Positions 35,344-42,953 of a stretch of 64,000 bases of DNA are shown in pieces. Position 1 is the first letter of the stretch. Each line of letters opens with the position of its first letter. This DNA comes from Phyllobacterium chamaecytisi (GTDB lineage: Bacteria > Pseudomonadota > Alphaproteobacteria > Rhizobiales > Rhizobiaceae). The stretch covers positions 124,001-188,000 of the forward strand of contig NZ_JAIQWW010000007.1 of assembly GCF_020164455.1 (NCBI RefSeq). The letters are read 5' to 3'. Position numbers and translations under genes: made by a program. The notes below the pieces were generated by a model. That model saw only the letters and a program-made list of their open reading frames with translations, made no database searches and was not told the DNA's origin.

Positions 35344-35477
35344 CGCACCGAGATGTGTGTGTGCTTATACTGATCGCGTTAAGACTGGCGCTGGATTTGC
35401 CTTACTACGCGTATATTCGTTGTCTGATCAATCAACCCTGTTGAGGCATGATCAGGTGGATGCCATTGGAGGAGTGT

Positions 35478-36680
35478 ATGCGAGTTCGAGCAACCAAGCG
35501 GGACTTGGACGAATTGTTTGCTGATGGCCCCGTCTCCGTTGGGGCCATGCTAAACCTCCTTCATGACGTCGAGCACAAAGACCAAGACGAGATAGCATTT
35601 GCAAATTCGCTGGTACCCGGTGCGGGCGATTATTTAAACCGCGGCTGGCTCAGGCTATTCATCAAAGCGGACATTTCCGACGATGACGCAAAGCAAGAAG
35701 TGTCTCGTCAAAAGGCGTTAGTCAAAAGACTGTGCGCCCTATTTCCCGCTGTTCTTCGTTACCTGAGGTTGGACGAAAAGAAGCACGCTCTCAACGTGCT
35801 GAATATGGTCTCCGACTGCGCGTCTGACTACGCGGTGATACTTGAAAGCGGTCGAAGGACAGCAAACAGAAAGAAAACAATAGCTAAAATCGATAAGCTT
35901 CATTCAAAGATTGTCGAAGTGAATAAACTTTTGGACGATCCAGATTCGCCTTATTCCTATGATTTCGAAAGTATCTACAAGGCATATAAAAAGCATCTGC
36001 ATGGTGATGAAACCGAAGTCCGGCCCTTCTGGCAGCTTCAGAATGATTTGAAATTTCTCTCGCATTTCTTGAGTTTCAATCTTTATCGCGCTCATCATGA
36101 ATCCGATTTTATCAGGCCGCGGGACAATCAAGCCAAGACGCATATTGTGGACTGTGCGTATTCCTTATCGCTCGGTTGGGGAGGTCCGCAGCTTGTCACG
36201 ACGCCCGGTTCGGATTTTTCCGCAATGTGTAGCGTAATTTTCGAGATTGCCACAGGCATAGCCGACGAGAGTTTGGCGGGGGCCATCAACCGATATGCAC
36301 GAAGCCAAGAGCGTGCTGAAGTCGATGAGCACGAAATAGAATACGGTCCAGCTCGAGAACGTGAGAGGGATGAAGACAACTTCTATGACGTGAAGAAGGC
36401 TGCGTTGAAGGTCCAGTCCGAAATCGAGGATCTAAAAGTTAGCATTAATGATTCTTCAATGTCTGTTGAATCAAGGATTCTCGCGGGATGCCTACTCGCT
36501 GAGGCAATCGAAAAAGCAGAACGAAATGACAAAGCGCACGGTCCATTCATAATGTGGGCATCTCAGATGAAGATAGATTGGGATGGAAAAATGCGCGAGC
36601 ACGAGGATCACGAAGCAAGATTGCTTCAGTTGGCCATAAATCTCGGCAATCGCCAGAGAGCCCCACGGACACCAAGTTGA
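35478..36680 (+). CDS. Unrecognised 400-residue protein in an insertion between DUF2065 and degP
   Basis: I do not recognise this family. The ATG at 35478 follows a strong GGAGGAG ribosome binding site. The protein is soluble and highly charged, without signal peptide or membrane segments. Helical stretches rich in Lys/Asp/Glu (residues about 110-150 and 315-345) look coiled-coil-like. The most distinctive stretch is about residues 215-280: FNLYRAHHESDFIRPRDNQ, then SLSLGWGGPQLVTTPGSDFS and GAINRYARS. The gene looks more A/T-rich than its neighbours and is oriented against the flanking degP and hflC genes, consistent with recent acquisition. A defence or accessory role is possible but unsupported. 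Confidence 0.75.
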   Translation: MRVRATKRDLDELFADGPVSVGAMLNLLHDVEHKDQDEIAFANSLVPGAGDYLNRGWLRLFIKADISDDDAKQEVSRQKALVKRLCALFPAVLRYLRLDEKKHALNVLNMVSDCASDYAVILESGRRTANRKKTIAKIDKLHSKIVEVNKLLDDPDSPYSYDFESIYKAYKKHLHGDETEVRPFWQLQNDLKFLSHFLSFNLYRAHHESDFIRPRDNQAKTHIVDCAYSLSLGWGGPQLVTTPGSDFSAMCSVIFEIATGIADESLAGAINRYARSQERAEVDEHEIEYGPARERERDEDNFYDVKKAALKVQSEIEDLKVSINDSSMSVESRILAGCLLAEAIEKAERNDKAHGPFIMWASQMKIDWDGKMREHEDHEARLLQLAINLGNRQRAPRTPS

Positions 36681-36769
36681 CGCCAATGAATCGAATTTGG
36701 AAGATTCGCGTCAACTCTGGTCCATTTGAACAGGGTATTTGGTTACTCATCGATGCCGTTCGCATCGTG

Positions 36770-36869
36770 GACGTGACGTAGCTCAATCGGAAGAGCAATT
36801 CGTTTTCTACTTGGATGGAATCACATCCGAGGGCGGATAGGTTGCGGGTTCGAGCCCCGCCGTCACGTC
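36770..36869 (+). tRNA. Aberrant tRNA-like sequence (possible degenerate or non-canonical tRNA)
   Basis: Acceptor strands CGTGACG (36772-36778) and CGTCACG (36861-36867) pair perfectly and the pairing extends two more bases outward (9 bp). They are followed by TA, a D arm GCTC/GAGC (36781-36784, 36793-36796), and a T arm GCGGG-TTCGAGC-CCCGC (36844-36860). Between them lie 46 bases instead of about 22. A weak anticodon stem ATTCG/TGGAT encloses a 9-base loop TTTTCTACT, then a long extra arm contains ATCCG-AGGG-CGGAT. There is no encoded CCA and the anticodon is unclear (TCT would be Arg). It lies about 90 bases after the unknown 400-residue gene. Confidence 0.6.
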
Positions 36870-36900
36870 TCCGACATTTTGCCGCAAATAAGGTTGGCGG

Positions 36901-37078
36901 GTTATCCCCTTGTGGGGGAGAAAGGATTTTCCTGGATTTAGCCTTTGCTAAATCCTTGGAAAATCCAACAGAGGGGATGTGCTGAGCATCTAAAATCCCC
37001 TCTCTTGCGATTTCTAGCACTTGAGCAAAGGGCTCAAGATGCTGAAATCGCTTTCTCTCCCACAAGGGGAGAGATAAC
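36901..37078. repeat. Multi-hairpin palindromic element (MITE-like)
   Basis: The outer ends GTTATC...CCCCTTGTGGG.GAGAAAG and CTTTCTCTCCCACAAGGGG...GATAAC are inverted (36901-36924 and 37051-37078). Inside are three further hairpins: 36924-36966 (two 9-bp stems), 36970-37003 (AGAGGGGAT/ATCCCCTCT) and 37008-37050 (CTTGAGC/GCTCAAG with further paired segments). No ORF is supported. Such mosaic palindromes are typical non-autonomous intergenic repeats of rhizobial and brucella genomes. Confidence 0.8.
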
Positions 37079-37117
37079 GCTGCATCAAGGGTTTAAGCTA
37101 GACTTGGCAGGCCCGCG

Positions 37118-37303
37118 CTACCCCCGTGCGAGCCACACCACCCCCACACCGATGGCTACGGAGGCGACGCCGGCGATGCGCAGGAAGCCATCCGGCTGTT
37201 CGCTGACATCGCGGGCAACACGTTTGGCAACGAGCGGGAAAAGGCCGTAGAGAAGCCCCTCGAATACGAGGAACAGCCCTACGGCATCAATGAAATCGAT
37301 CAT
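37118..37303 (-). CDS. DUF2065 small membrane protein
   Basis: This 61-residue protein has two hydrophobic segments (residues about 5-25 and 42-60) around a short basic loop (AKRVARDVSEQPDG), the layout of DUF2065. It follows hflC by 15 bases and is probably translated from the hflKC transcript. In relatives it sits between hflC and degP; the function is unknown, and a role near HflKC/FtsH is only inferred from position. Confidence 0.85.
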   Translation of the reverse strand: MIDFIDAVGLFLVFEGLLYGLFPLVAKRVARDVSEQPDGFLRIAGVASVAIGVGVVWLARG

Positions 37304-37318
37304 GATATGAACCCGCCC

Positions 37319-38278
37319 CTATTGAGGGGCGGGAGCGGGTGGAGCAGGCGGCGTAGCACCGGCGGCAGGCGGTGTAGCACCGCTGACCGGAGGCAGACCA
37401 CCATTCGAATCCTGGAAATACCGGAAGAACTCGGAATTCGGTGAAAGCACCATCGTCGTTCCCGTATTATCCAGCGCCGTGCCATAGGCCGTCATCGAGC
37501 GATAGAACGCAAAGAAATCCGGATCCTTGGAGAAGACGTCGGCGAAGATACGGCTGCGCTCGCCTTCACCCTGACCTCTGGCAATTTCCGATTCCTTGCG
37601 GGCTTCCGCGATGATTTCGACAACCTGGCGATCGGCGATGGCCTTGATGCGCTGTGCTGCTTCACGGCCGCGGGCACGCAGGCGCTCGGCTTCCGCCAGA
37701 CGTTCTGCCTTCATGCGGTCGAACGTCTGCTGCGACACTTCCTGCGTCAGGTCCGTCCGGCGAATACGCACGTCAGTGATCTGCAGGCCGAGCGATTCCG
37801 CATCGGGGCGCAGTTGCTGGCGCACTTCGTTCATCATGCCGGCGCGCTCGTCCGACAGGGCAGCCTCAAAGCCACGCAAACCATAGACACCACGCAACGC
37901 CGCATCGAGACGCGTACGCAACCGGGCTTCGGCCAATGTGACGTCGCCCGATACGGTCTGACGGAACTTGCGCGGATCGGTGATCTGGTAGACGAGGAAA
38001 GCATCGACCTCGTAGAACTTGCCGCCCGAAACCTGAACACGGATATTGTCGAGTTCGAAGCTCAGGAGACGATCTTCGATCATCTGGACATTGTCGGCCT
38101 CAAGGAAGCCGAAAGGCCACTTGAAGTAAATGCCGGGATCGGCCTTCACATCGACGATCTGACCAAACCTCAGGACAATGGCCTGCTGGCCGGCCCTGAC
38201 GACGAAAAGCGACGAATAGGCCAACAGTGCGATGAACGCGATAAGGCCAACGAGAAGCGGAACACGATTCTGGTTCAT
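37319..38278 (-). CDS. hflC: HflC, FtsH protease modulator
   Basis: This 319-residue SPFH/prohibitin-family protein has a single N-terminal membrane anchor (PLLVGLIAFIALLAYSSLFVV) and a periplasmic SPFH domain (VVRAGQQAIVLRFGQIV ... DPGIYFKWPFG). A coiled-coil stretch RMKAERLAEAERLRARGREAAQRIKA follows, then a Pro-rich tail. With HflK it forms a membrane assembly that controls FtsH proteolysis. Its start overlaps the hflK stop by 4 bases. Confidence 0.96.
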   Translation of the reverse strand: MNQNRVPLLVGLIAFIALLAYSSLFVVRAGQQAIVLRFGQIVDVKADPGIYFKWPFGFLEADNVQMIEDRLLSFELDNIRVQVSGGKFYEVDAFLVYQITDPRKFRQTVSGDVTLAEARLRTRLDAALRGVYGLRGFEAALSDERAGMMNEVRQQLRPDAESLGLQITDVRIRRTDLTQEVSQQTFDRMKAERLAEAERLRARGREAAQRIKAIADRQVVEIIAEARKESEIARGQGEGERSRIFADVFSKDPDFFAFYRSMTAYGTALDNTGTTMVLSPNSEFFRYFQDSNGGLPPVSGATPPAAGATPPAPPAPAPQ

Positions 38279-39384
38279 GGCTTTGTCCCCTCTGTGGTGG
38301 TGGCGGGGGCAGGCTTGGCGGTCAAACCCGGCAGCGGCAGATAAGGTATGACGCCTTGTCCGCTTTGATCGACGATCACCTTGTTCGAATCCTTCAGTAC
38401 ACGCTCCATCGTTTCAAGGAAGAGACGCTTGCGAGTGACTTCCGGCGCCTTGACATACTGGTCATAGACAGAGGTAAAGCGCTGCGCCTCACCTTCTGCT
38501 TCCTGGACGATACGGTTTTTATAGGCAGCCGCATCTTCACGGATCTGCGCGCCTTCACCGCGGGCCTGACCCAGCTTCTGGTTGGAATACTGGTTCGATT
38601 CCTCGACGAAACGGTCTTCGTCCTGTTCGGCACGCTGAACTTCATCGAACGCGTCGGCCACTTCGCGCGGCGGCGCCGCATCTTCGATCGACAGGGCATT
38701 GATCGCAATGCCCGCGCCATAATCGTCGAGCGTCTTCTGGATAATGGCGCGCACGTCATTGGCGATGCCAGCGCGGTTATCGCGGAAGATATCCTGTGCC
38801 GGACTGCGGCCGACGATCTCGCGCATGGCGCTTTCCGAAACCTGCTGCACGAGGTTTTCCGGATTTTCGACATGGAACAGATAGGCGACGGGATCGGAAA
38901 CGCGATACAGTACGGAGAACTGAACATCGACGATGTTCTGATCGCCGGAGAGCATCAGGCCTTCTTTGGCGCCGCGAGCGCCCTGCCCGCCAATGTTCTT
39001 CTGCTTTTCGACGATCTCGACCTTTTCGTAGGATTCGATTGGCCACAAATGGAAATGCAGGCCCGGCTCGGCGATATCAGGCTTGGGCTTGCCGAAACGC
39101 AGCTCCACAGCGCGTTCGTCCGGCTGGACTGTGTATATCGACTGGAAAAGCCAGAAAGCCACCAGCGCAAGTGCGGCCAGGCCCCAGATCGCCGGACTGC
39201 CGCCCGAACCACCCGGAAGCGCCTGACGCAAACGATCCTGACCACGGCGGAATATATCTTCGAGATCGGGAGGGGTTTTGCCTCCGCCACCTTGCGGCTT
39301 TTGACCCCAAGGGCCACCGCCGCCACTATTATTACCGCCGCCACCCCATGGGCCGCCGCCGCCGTTCTGATTACTCCAGGGCAT
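38275..39384 (-). CDS. hflK: HflK, FtsH protease modulator
   Basis: This 369-residue SPFH-family partner of HflC has the typical Gly/Asn/Trp-rich N-terminus (MPWSNQNGGGGPWGGGG), one membrane segment (IWGLAALALVAFWLFQSIYTV, about residues 66-86), the SPFH domain with DERAVELRFGKP, and a helical C-terminal region. It is the first gene of the hflK-hflC-DUF2065 operon. Confidence 0.96.
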   Translation of the reverse strand: MPWSNQNGGGGPWGGGGNNSGGGGPWGQKPQGGGGKTPPDLEDIFRRGQDRLRQALPGGSGGSPAIWGLAALALVAFWLFQSIYTVQPDERAVELRFGKPKPDIAEPGLHFHLWPIESYEKVEIVEKQKNIGGQGARGAKEGLMLSGDQNIVDVQFSVLYRVSDPVAYLFHVENPENLVQQVSESAMREIVGRSPAQDIFRDNRAGIANDVRAIIQKTLDDYGAGIAINALSIEDAAPPREVADAFDEVQRAEQDEDRFVEESNQYSNQKLGQARGEGAQIREDAAAYKNRIVQEAEGEAQRFTSVYDQYVKAPEVTRKRLFLETMERVLKDSNKVIVDQSGQGVIPYLPLPGLTAKPAPATTTEGTKP

Positions 39385-39513
39385 TCCTACCTCTTAATTT
39401 GAACGAAAGCGCCACCCCGTGGCTTCCTCCCGCTAATCCAACTTCCCGTTTATAGGGATGGCGAGGCGCGCTTTCAACGCGTGGCGACGCTTATTCACGT
39501 CATAGCGGTCTGC

Positions 39514-39589
39514 AAACGGCGTTTTTCTGCGCTTCCGGTGCTCACGTACCAAATGTACGCTGCGCTCCGTTGCTCGAAAGCTGCCGTTT
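39514..39589. repeat. Dispersed stem-loop repeat, copy A
   Basis: An AAACGGC/GCCGTTT pair (39514-39520, 39583-39589) brackets a core containing CTGCGCTTCCGGTGCTCACG, an inner GTAC...GTAC palindrome, and GCTGCGCTCCG. The same core occurs at 56285-56368 with different outer arms. It lies downstream of folA in the gap before hflK, and no gene is visible in it. Confidence 0.75.
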
Positions 39590-39627
39590 TCGCCTCGCTT
39601 TGGCGTGAATATCGACAGACGCCAAAA

Positions 39628-40128
39628 TTAACCGCGTTCGTAGATGGCAAACCGTGTTGCATAATTGTCTTTTTCACCCGCCGGGAAATCCTCGCTGGAA
39701 ACCTCGGTCCATACCTTCGGATCGATGGGAGGGAAAACGACATCGCCTTCGACTTCGGCGAGAACCCAGGTGACATACAGCCTGTCGGCGCGATTCAACG
39801 ACTGCCGAAAAATATCGCCGCCGCCGATAATGCAAATCTCGTTGACCTTGTCGGCACCTGCATGGCTTCCCGCAATCATCAGTGCCTGATCGATAGACCG
39901 GGCGGCAATGACACCTTCAACGGAAAAGGCCGGATCGCGCGTGATGACGATGTTTGTACGGCCCGGCAAGGGCCGCCCAAGCGAATCCCATGTCTTGCGC
40001 CCCATGATGATGGGTTTGCCCATGGTCGTTGCCTTGAAACGCTTCAGATCCGAGGACAACCGCCACGGCAAGCCATTCTCGCGGCCGATCACGCCATTTT
40101 CGGCAATCGCAACAACAAAACTGATCAT
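39628..40128 (-). CDS. folA: Dihydrofolate reductase
   Basis: This 166-residue enzyme reduces dihydrofolate to tetrahydrofolate. The N-terminus ISFVVAIAENGVIGRENGLPWRLSSDLKRFK carries the substrate loop with LPW, then PIIMGRKTWDSLGRPLPGRTNIVITR (NADPH site) and ICIIGGGDIF. The ATG at 40128 fits the family length. It follows thyA by 54 bases, the usual thymidylate-cycle pairing. Confidence 0.97.
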   Translation of the reverse strand: MISFVVAIAENGVIGRENGLPWRLSSDLKRFKATTMGKPIIMGRKTWDSLGRPLPGRTNIVITRDPAFSVEGVIAARSIDQALMIAGSHAGADKVNEICIIGGGDIFRQSLNRADRLYVTWVLAEVEGDVVFPPIDPKVWTEVSSEDFPAGEKDNYATRFAIYERG

Positions 40129-40182
40129 GTGGCATCCATCCGTTTCAAACAAACATTTCGCCCGCAAACCTGAACGCGGCGT

Positions 40183-40977
40183 CTACACCGCGATCGGCGC
40201 CCTGATGCTCGGCTCGGCGACATAATCTATCAGATGGAAATCGTCATATTTGAAGGCAAAGAGATCGGTAACGTCCGGATTGATCTGCATCGTCGGCAAT
40301 GGACCGGGCTTGCGCATCAATTGCTGCTTCGCCTGTTCGAAATGATTGGCATAGAGATGGGCATCGCCGAGCGTGTGAACGAAATCGCCGGGCTTCAACC
40401 CGGTGACTTGCGCCACCATCATCGTCAGCAGCGCGTAAGAGGCGATGTTGAAGGGTACGCCGAGGAAAATGTCCGCCGAGCGCTGGTAGAGCTGGCACGA
40501 GAGCTTGCCATCGGCCACGTAGAACTGGAACAGGCAATGGCAGGGCGGCAGCGCCATCTCATCGACCAAGGCCGGATTCCATGCCGAGACGATCAAACGT
40601 CTTGAATGAGGATTCTTGCGTATCTGATTCAAAAGATTCGCAATCTGGTCGATGTGCCGGCCATCCGGAGCCGGCCACGAGCGCCATTGGGCACCATAGA
40701 CGGGGCCGAGGTCCCCATTCTCGTCGGCCCACTCGTCCCAGATCGTGACGCCGTTTTCCTTGAGATAAGCGACGTTCGTGTCGCCCTTCAGAAACCACAG
40801 AAGTTCATAAATGATGGATTTCAGATGCAGCTTTTTCGTCGTCAGCATCGGAAAACCGGCGGCCAGATCGAAACGCATCTGATAGCCGAAAACGGACCGC
40901 GTACCGGTACCGGTGCGGTCGCCGCGATCGGCGCCCGTATCGAGCACATGCTGAAGAAGATCGAGATAAGTGCGCAT
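40183..40977 (-). CDS. thyA: Thymidylate synthase
   Basis: This 264-residue enzyme is the same length as the E. coli protein. It methylates dUMP using methylene-tetrahydrofolate. The catalytic Cys146 is in [12 protein letters not shown], with [22 protein letters not shown] and the DAHLYANH motif following. The start at 40977 ([10 protein letters not shown]) is standard. It feeds dihydrofolate to the adjacent folA product. Confidence 0.98.
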   Translation of the reverse strand: MRTYLDLLQHVLDTGADRGDRTGTGTRSVFGYQMRFDLAAGFPMLTTKKLHLKSIIYELLWFLKGDTNVAYLKENGVTIWDEWADENGDLGPVYGAQWRSWPAPDGRHIDQIANLLNQIRKNPHSRRLIVSAWNPALVDEMALPPCHCLFQFYVADGKLSCQLYQRSADIFLGVPFNIASYALLTMMVAQVTGLKPGDFVHTLGDAHLYANHFEQAKQQLMRKPGPLPTMQINPDVTDLFAFKYDDFHLIDYVAEPSIRAPIAV

Positions 40978-41069
40978 GATTTCTTTTAGCAGATTCGCCT
41001 GACGAAACACTTAAACTTGTGCGTGATCCACAGGGCTGCGCTGATGAAATTCATGCACCCAATGAAAAA

Positions 41070-41090
41070 TCCCCGGTGATTCGCCGGGGA
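41070..41090 (-). terminator. Terminator of the DUF2853 gene
   Basis: On the minus strand, TCCCCGG and CCGGGGA form a stem followed by ATTTTTC, 27 bases after the stop of the DUF2853 gene. Confidence 0.8.
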
Positions 41091-41117
41091 CGATTCGGAT
41101 TGGCTGGCCTAAAATGA

Positions 41118-41429
41118 TCAGAGCTTGCCGAGAGCGCCGAGAGCCTTGGCGGTCAGGTAATAAAAGGTGACGCGGCTCTTCGAACTGTCCGCCTTCATGG
41201 CCGCGCACACGGATTCGATGGCGGCATCGGCCTTGGCGGTATCTGTGAGGCCGAGCTTCTTTTCGACCCAATTGGTGCGAACACGCTTCAATTCGTCCGG
41301 ATCTGTGCAGGAAACCAGCGAAGAATCCCTGTTGCGCAGAGCAATTCCGAGATGTTTGACGATTTTCGCGACAGTCGCCTCATCGGCAGCCGCATCGTAA
41401 TGACGAACATCCTTTAGATAGTCACTCAT
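41118..41429 (-). CDS. DUF2853 family protein
   Basis: This 103-residue, all-helical, soluble protein starts MSDYLKDVRHYDAAADEATVAKIVKHLGIALRNRD and continues with ELKRVRTNWVEKKLGL, matching the DUF2853 family of alphaproteobacteria. Function is unknown. It has its own terminator and sits alone between thyA and the tmRNA gene. Confidence 0.85.
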   Translation of the reverse strand: MSDYLKDVRHYDAAADEATVAKIVKHLGIALRNRDSSLVSCTDPDELKRVRTNWVEKKLGLTDTAKADAAIESVCAAMKADSSKSRVTFYYLTAKALGALGKL

Positions 41430-41604
41430 CGAAAAATCCCCTGATTGCTAGGCTCAATGCGTGGCATTGCAACCTCCCTGACAATGAAGACACCGCACAA
41501 ACTGGCAGATGCATGAGGCGATGGCTCTCTAGACACCCCCGAAACATTCCCCAGCATCAGTTCCAAGTCAATCCACTCTTTCAATTCGGCTAAACAGCTC
41601 CTAT

Positions 41605-41930
41605 ATAAGAGCTGCTGGCTTCGGCCAGCTATGGTGATAAACGGACGATGTAATAAGCTTATTGGACCCGGGGGCGGTACCCGGCGCCTCCACCAGAACG
41701 CAGCAGGTTTCGCTGCTTTGTGGCGGGGGCGAAATAGGATCGACAAGAGTGTAAAGATCGAACTTTTGCCCGGCATTGTACCACCGTTATCGGGCTAACC
41801 TAGTAGTTGCAAACGACAACTATGCGGAAGCACGTCTCGCCGCTTAATGCGGTGCGATAGCTTCAAATCAAGTCCTAGGGGTTCGCACTTCTAGGCGGGG
41901 TTCGGAGGCACCTGGCAACAGAAGCCTTCA
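41605..41930 (+). ncRNA. ssrA: Transfer-messenger RNA, circularly permuted two-piece form
   Basis: The 3' acceptor strand CGCCTCC-ACCA (41685-41695) lies upstream of the 5' acceptor strand GGGGGCG (41725-41731), the permuted order of alphaproteobacterial tmRNA. The 7-bp acceptor stem includes the G-U pair at position 3 that specifies alanylation. The resume codon and tag reading frame (41809-41847) encode ANDNYAEARLAA. A linker of about 29 bases between the pieces is removed in maturation. The outer ends are approximate; a hairpin GCTGGCTTCGGCCAGC near 41613 lies at the start. It rescues stalled ribosomes, and its partner sspB is 3.5 kb downstream. Confidence 0.95.
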
Positions 41931-42056
41931 CTACTCCCCCTTCCATTCATTCCCTTCCCTCGCCCCTTCCCGCTCGGCCCGTGCAAAGGCTTGACGTGCG
42001 CCCCATTGCGGCATATAAAACCAAATAGTTAAATAACCGAGTGGTTCAGCATTAAA

Positions 42057-42410
42057 ATGACAACCGATCGTCTCGATAACATCTTCTCGGCACTGGCAGA
42101 CCCGACACGCAGGGCGATCCTGGCGCGTCTGGCGCTGGGCACGACCTCGGTGACGGAACTAGCCGAACCGTTTCGCATGTCCGGACCAGCAGTATCGAAG
42201 CATCTCAAGGTGCTCGAACGCGCTGGCTTGATCATTCGCGGCCGCGAGGCGCAATGGCGGCCGTGCAGTCTCGATGCGGCTCCGCTTAAGGAAGTGAGGG
42301 ACTGGCTCGAACATTACCGGCGCTTCTGGGAAACCAGTTTCGACCGGCTGGAAGAATATCTGCAGGAGGTACAGACAAATGGAGATCACGATGGCACAGA
42401 CCAACGTTGA
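42057..42410 (+). CDS. ArsR-family transcriptional regulator
   Basis: This 117-residue winged-helix regulator (IFSALADPTRRAILARLALGTTSVTELAEPFRMSGPAVSKHLKVLERAGLI) lacks the metal-binding Cys motifs of ArsR/SmtB metal sensors. It overlaps the next gene, an SRPBCC protein, by 32 bases. Such pairs are common; the regulator is thought to control its partner, and the ligand is unknown. Confidence 0.92.
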   Translation: MTTDRLDNIFSALADPTRRAILARLALGTTSVTELAEPFRMSGPAVSKHLKVLERAGLIIRGREAQWRPCSLDAAPLKEVRDWLEHYRRFWETSFDRLEEYLQEVQTNGDHDGTDQR

Positions 42411-42864
42411 AACGAACGCCTCGGCCGGTCGCGTTCTGACCATAACGCGCATCTTCAGCGCGCCGCCCGTGCTGGTTTTCGATGCCTTCTCAGATCCAAA
42501 ACGCATGTTGCAATGGCTCGGCCCGCGCGATTATCCGGCAAGCTACGTTGAATCGGACCTGCGGGTTGGCGGCAAATGGCGCGCTTGCCTCGATAGCAAA
42601 GCAAGCGGCGAGAAGCTGTGGCACGGCGGCGTTTATCGCGAGATCGTGCCGGGCAAGCGCCTGGAATTCACCTTCGCCTGGGATCAGGAGAACGGCAGGC
42701 CAGGCCTCGAGACGCTCGTCAAGATCAATTTCGAAGATCAGAACGGCAAGACACTAATGACATTCCAACAGAGCGAATTCGATACGCCTGAAGATTGCGA
42801 CGGTCACCGGGAGGGCTGGAACAGTGCCTTCGATCGGCTGGAAGAGCTGCTCGCGCAGGACTGA
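42379..42864 (+). CDS. SRPBCC (AHSA1/CalC-type) lipid-binding-fold protein
   Basis: This 161-residue START-like protein has the AHSA1 signature: TRIFSAPPVLVFDAFSDPKRMLQWLGP, then VGGKWRACL, YREIVPGKRLEFTFAW, and the C-terminal EGWNSAFDRLEELL. It starts after a GGAGG site inside the end of the ArsR gene. A stress- or ligand-binding role is typical, but the ligand is not known. Confidence 0.9.
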   Translation: MEITMAQTNVETNASAGRVLTITRIFSAPPVLVFDAFSDPKRMLQWLGPRDYPASYVESDLRVGGKWRACLDSKASGEKLWHGGVYREIVPGKRLEFTFAWDQENGRPGLETLVKINFEDQNGKTLMTFQQSEFDTPEDCDGHREGWNSAFDRLEELLAQD

Positions 42865-42891
42865 CAGATCTCCCGATCAAACATTCGACAT

Positions 42892-42926
42892 GAGAAAGGC
42901 CCGGGACATCGTTCCGGGCCTTTCTC
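42892..42926. terminator. Bidirectional terminator between the SRPBCC and MFS genes
   Basis: GAGAAAGGCCCGG (42892-42904) pairs perfectly with CCGGGCCTTTCTC (42914-42926) across 9 bases and lies between two converging genes. Confidence 0.85.
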
Positions 42927-42953
42927 TTTGCATCTGATGGAGGGTCAGGAATC

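Noticed and set aside
36547-37065. A 172-codon minus-strand reading frame with the string GGARTRNLSALGC
   Set aside because: It is antisense to the unknown gene and reads through the tRNA-like sequence; such strings are known artefacts of translating the antisense strand of tRNA genes.
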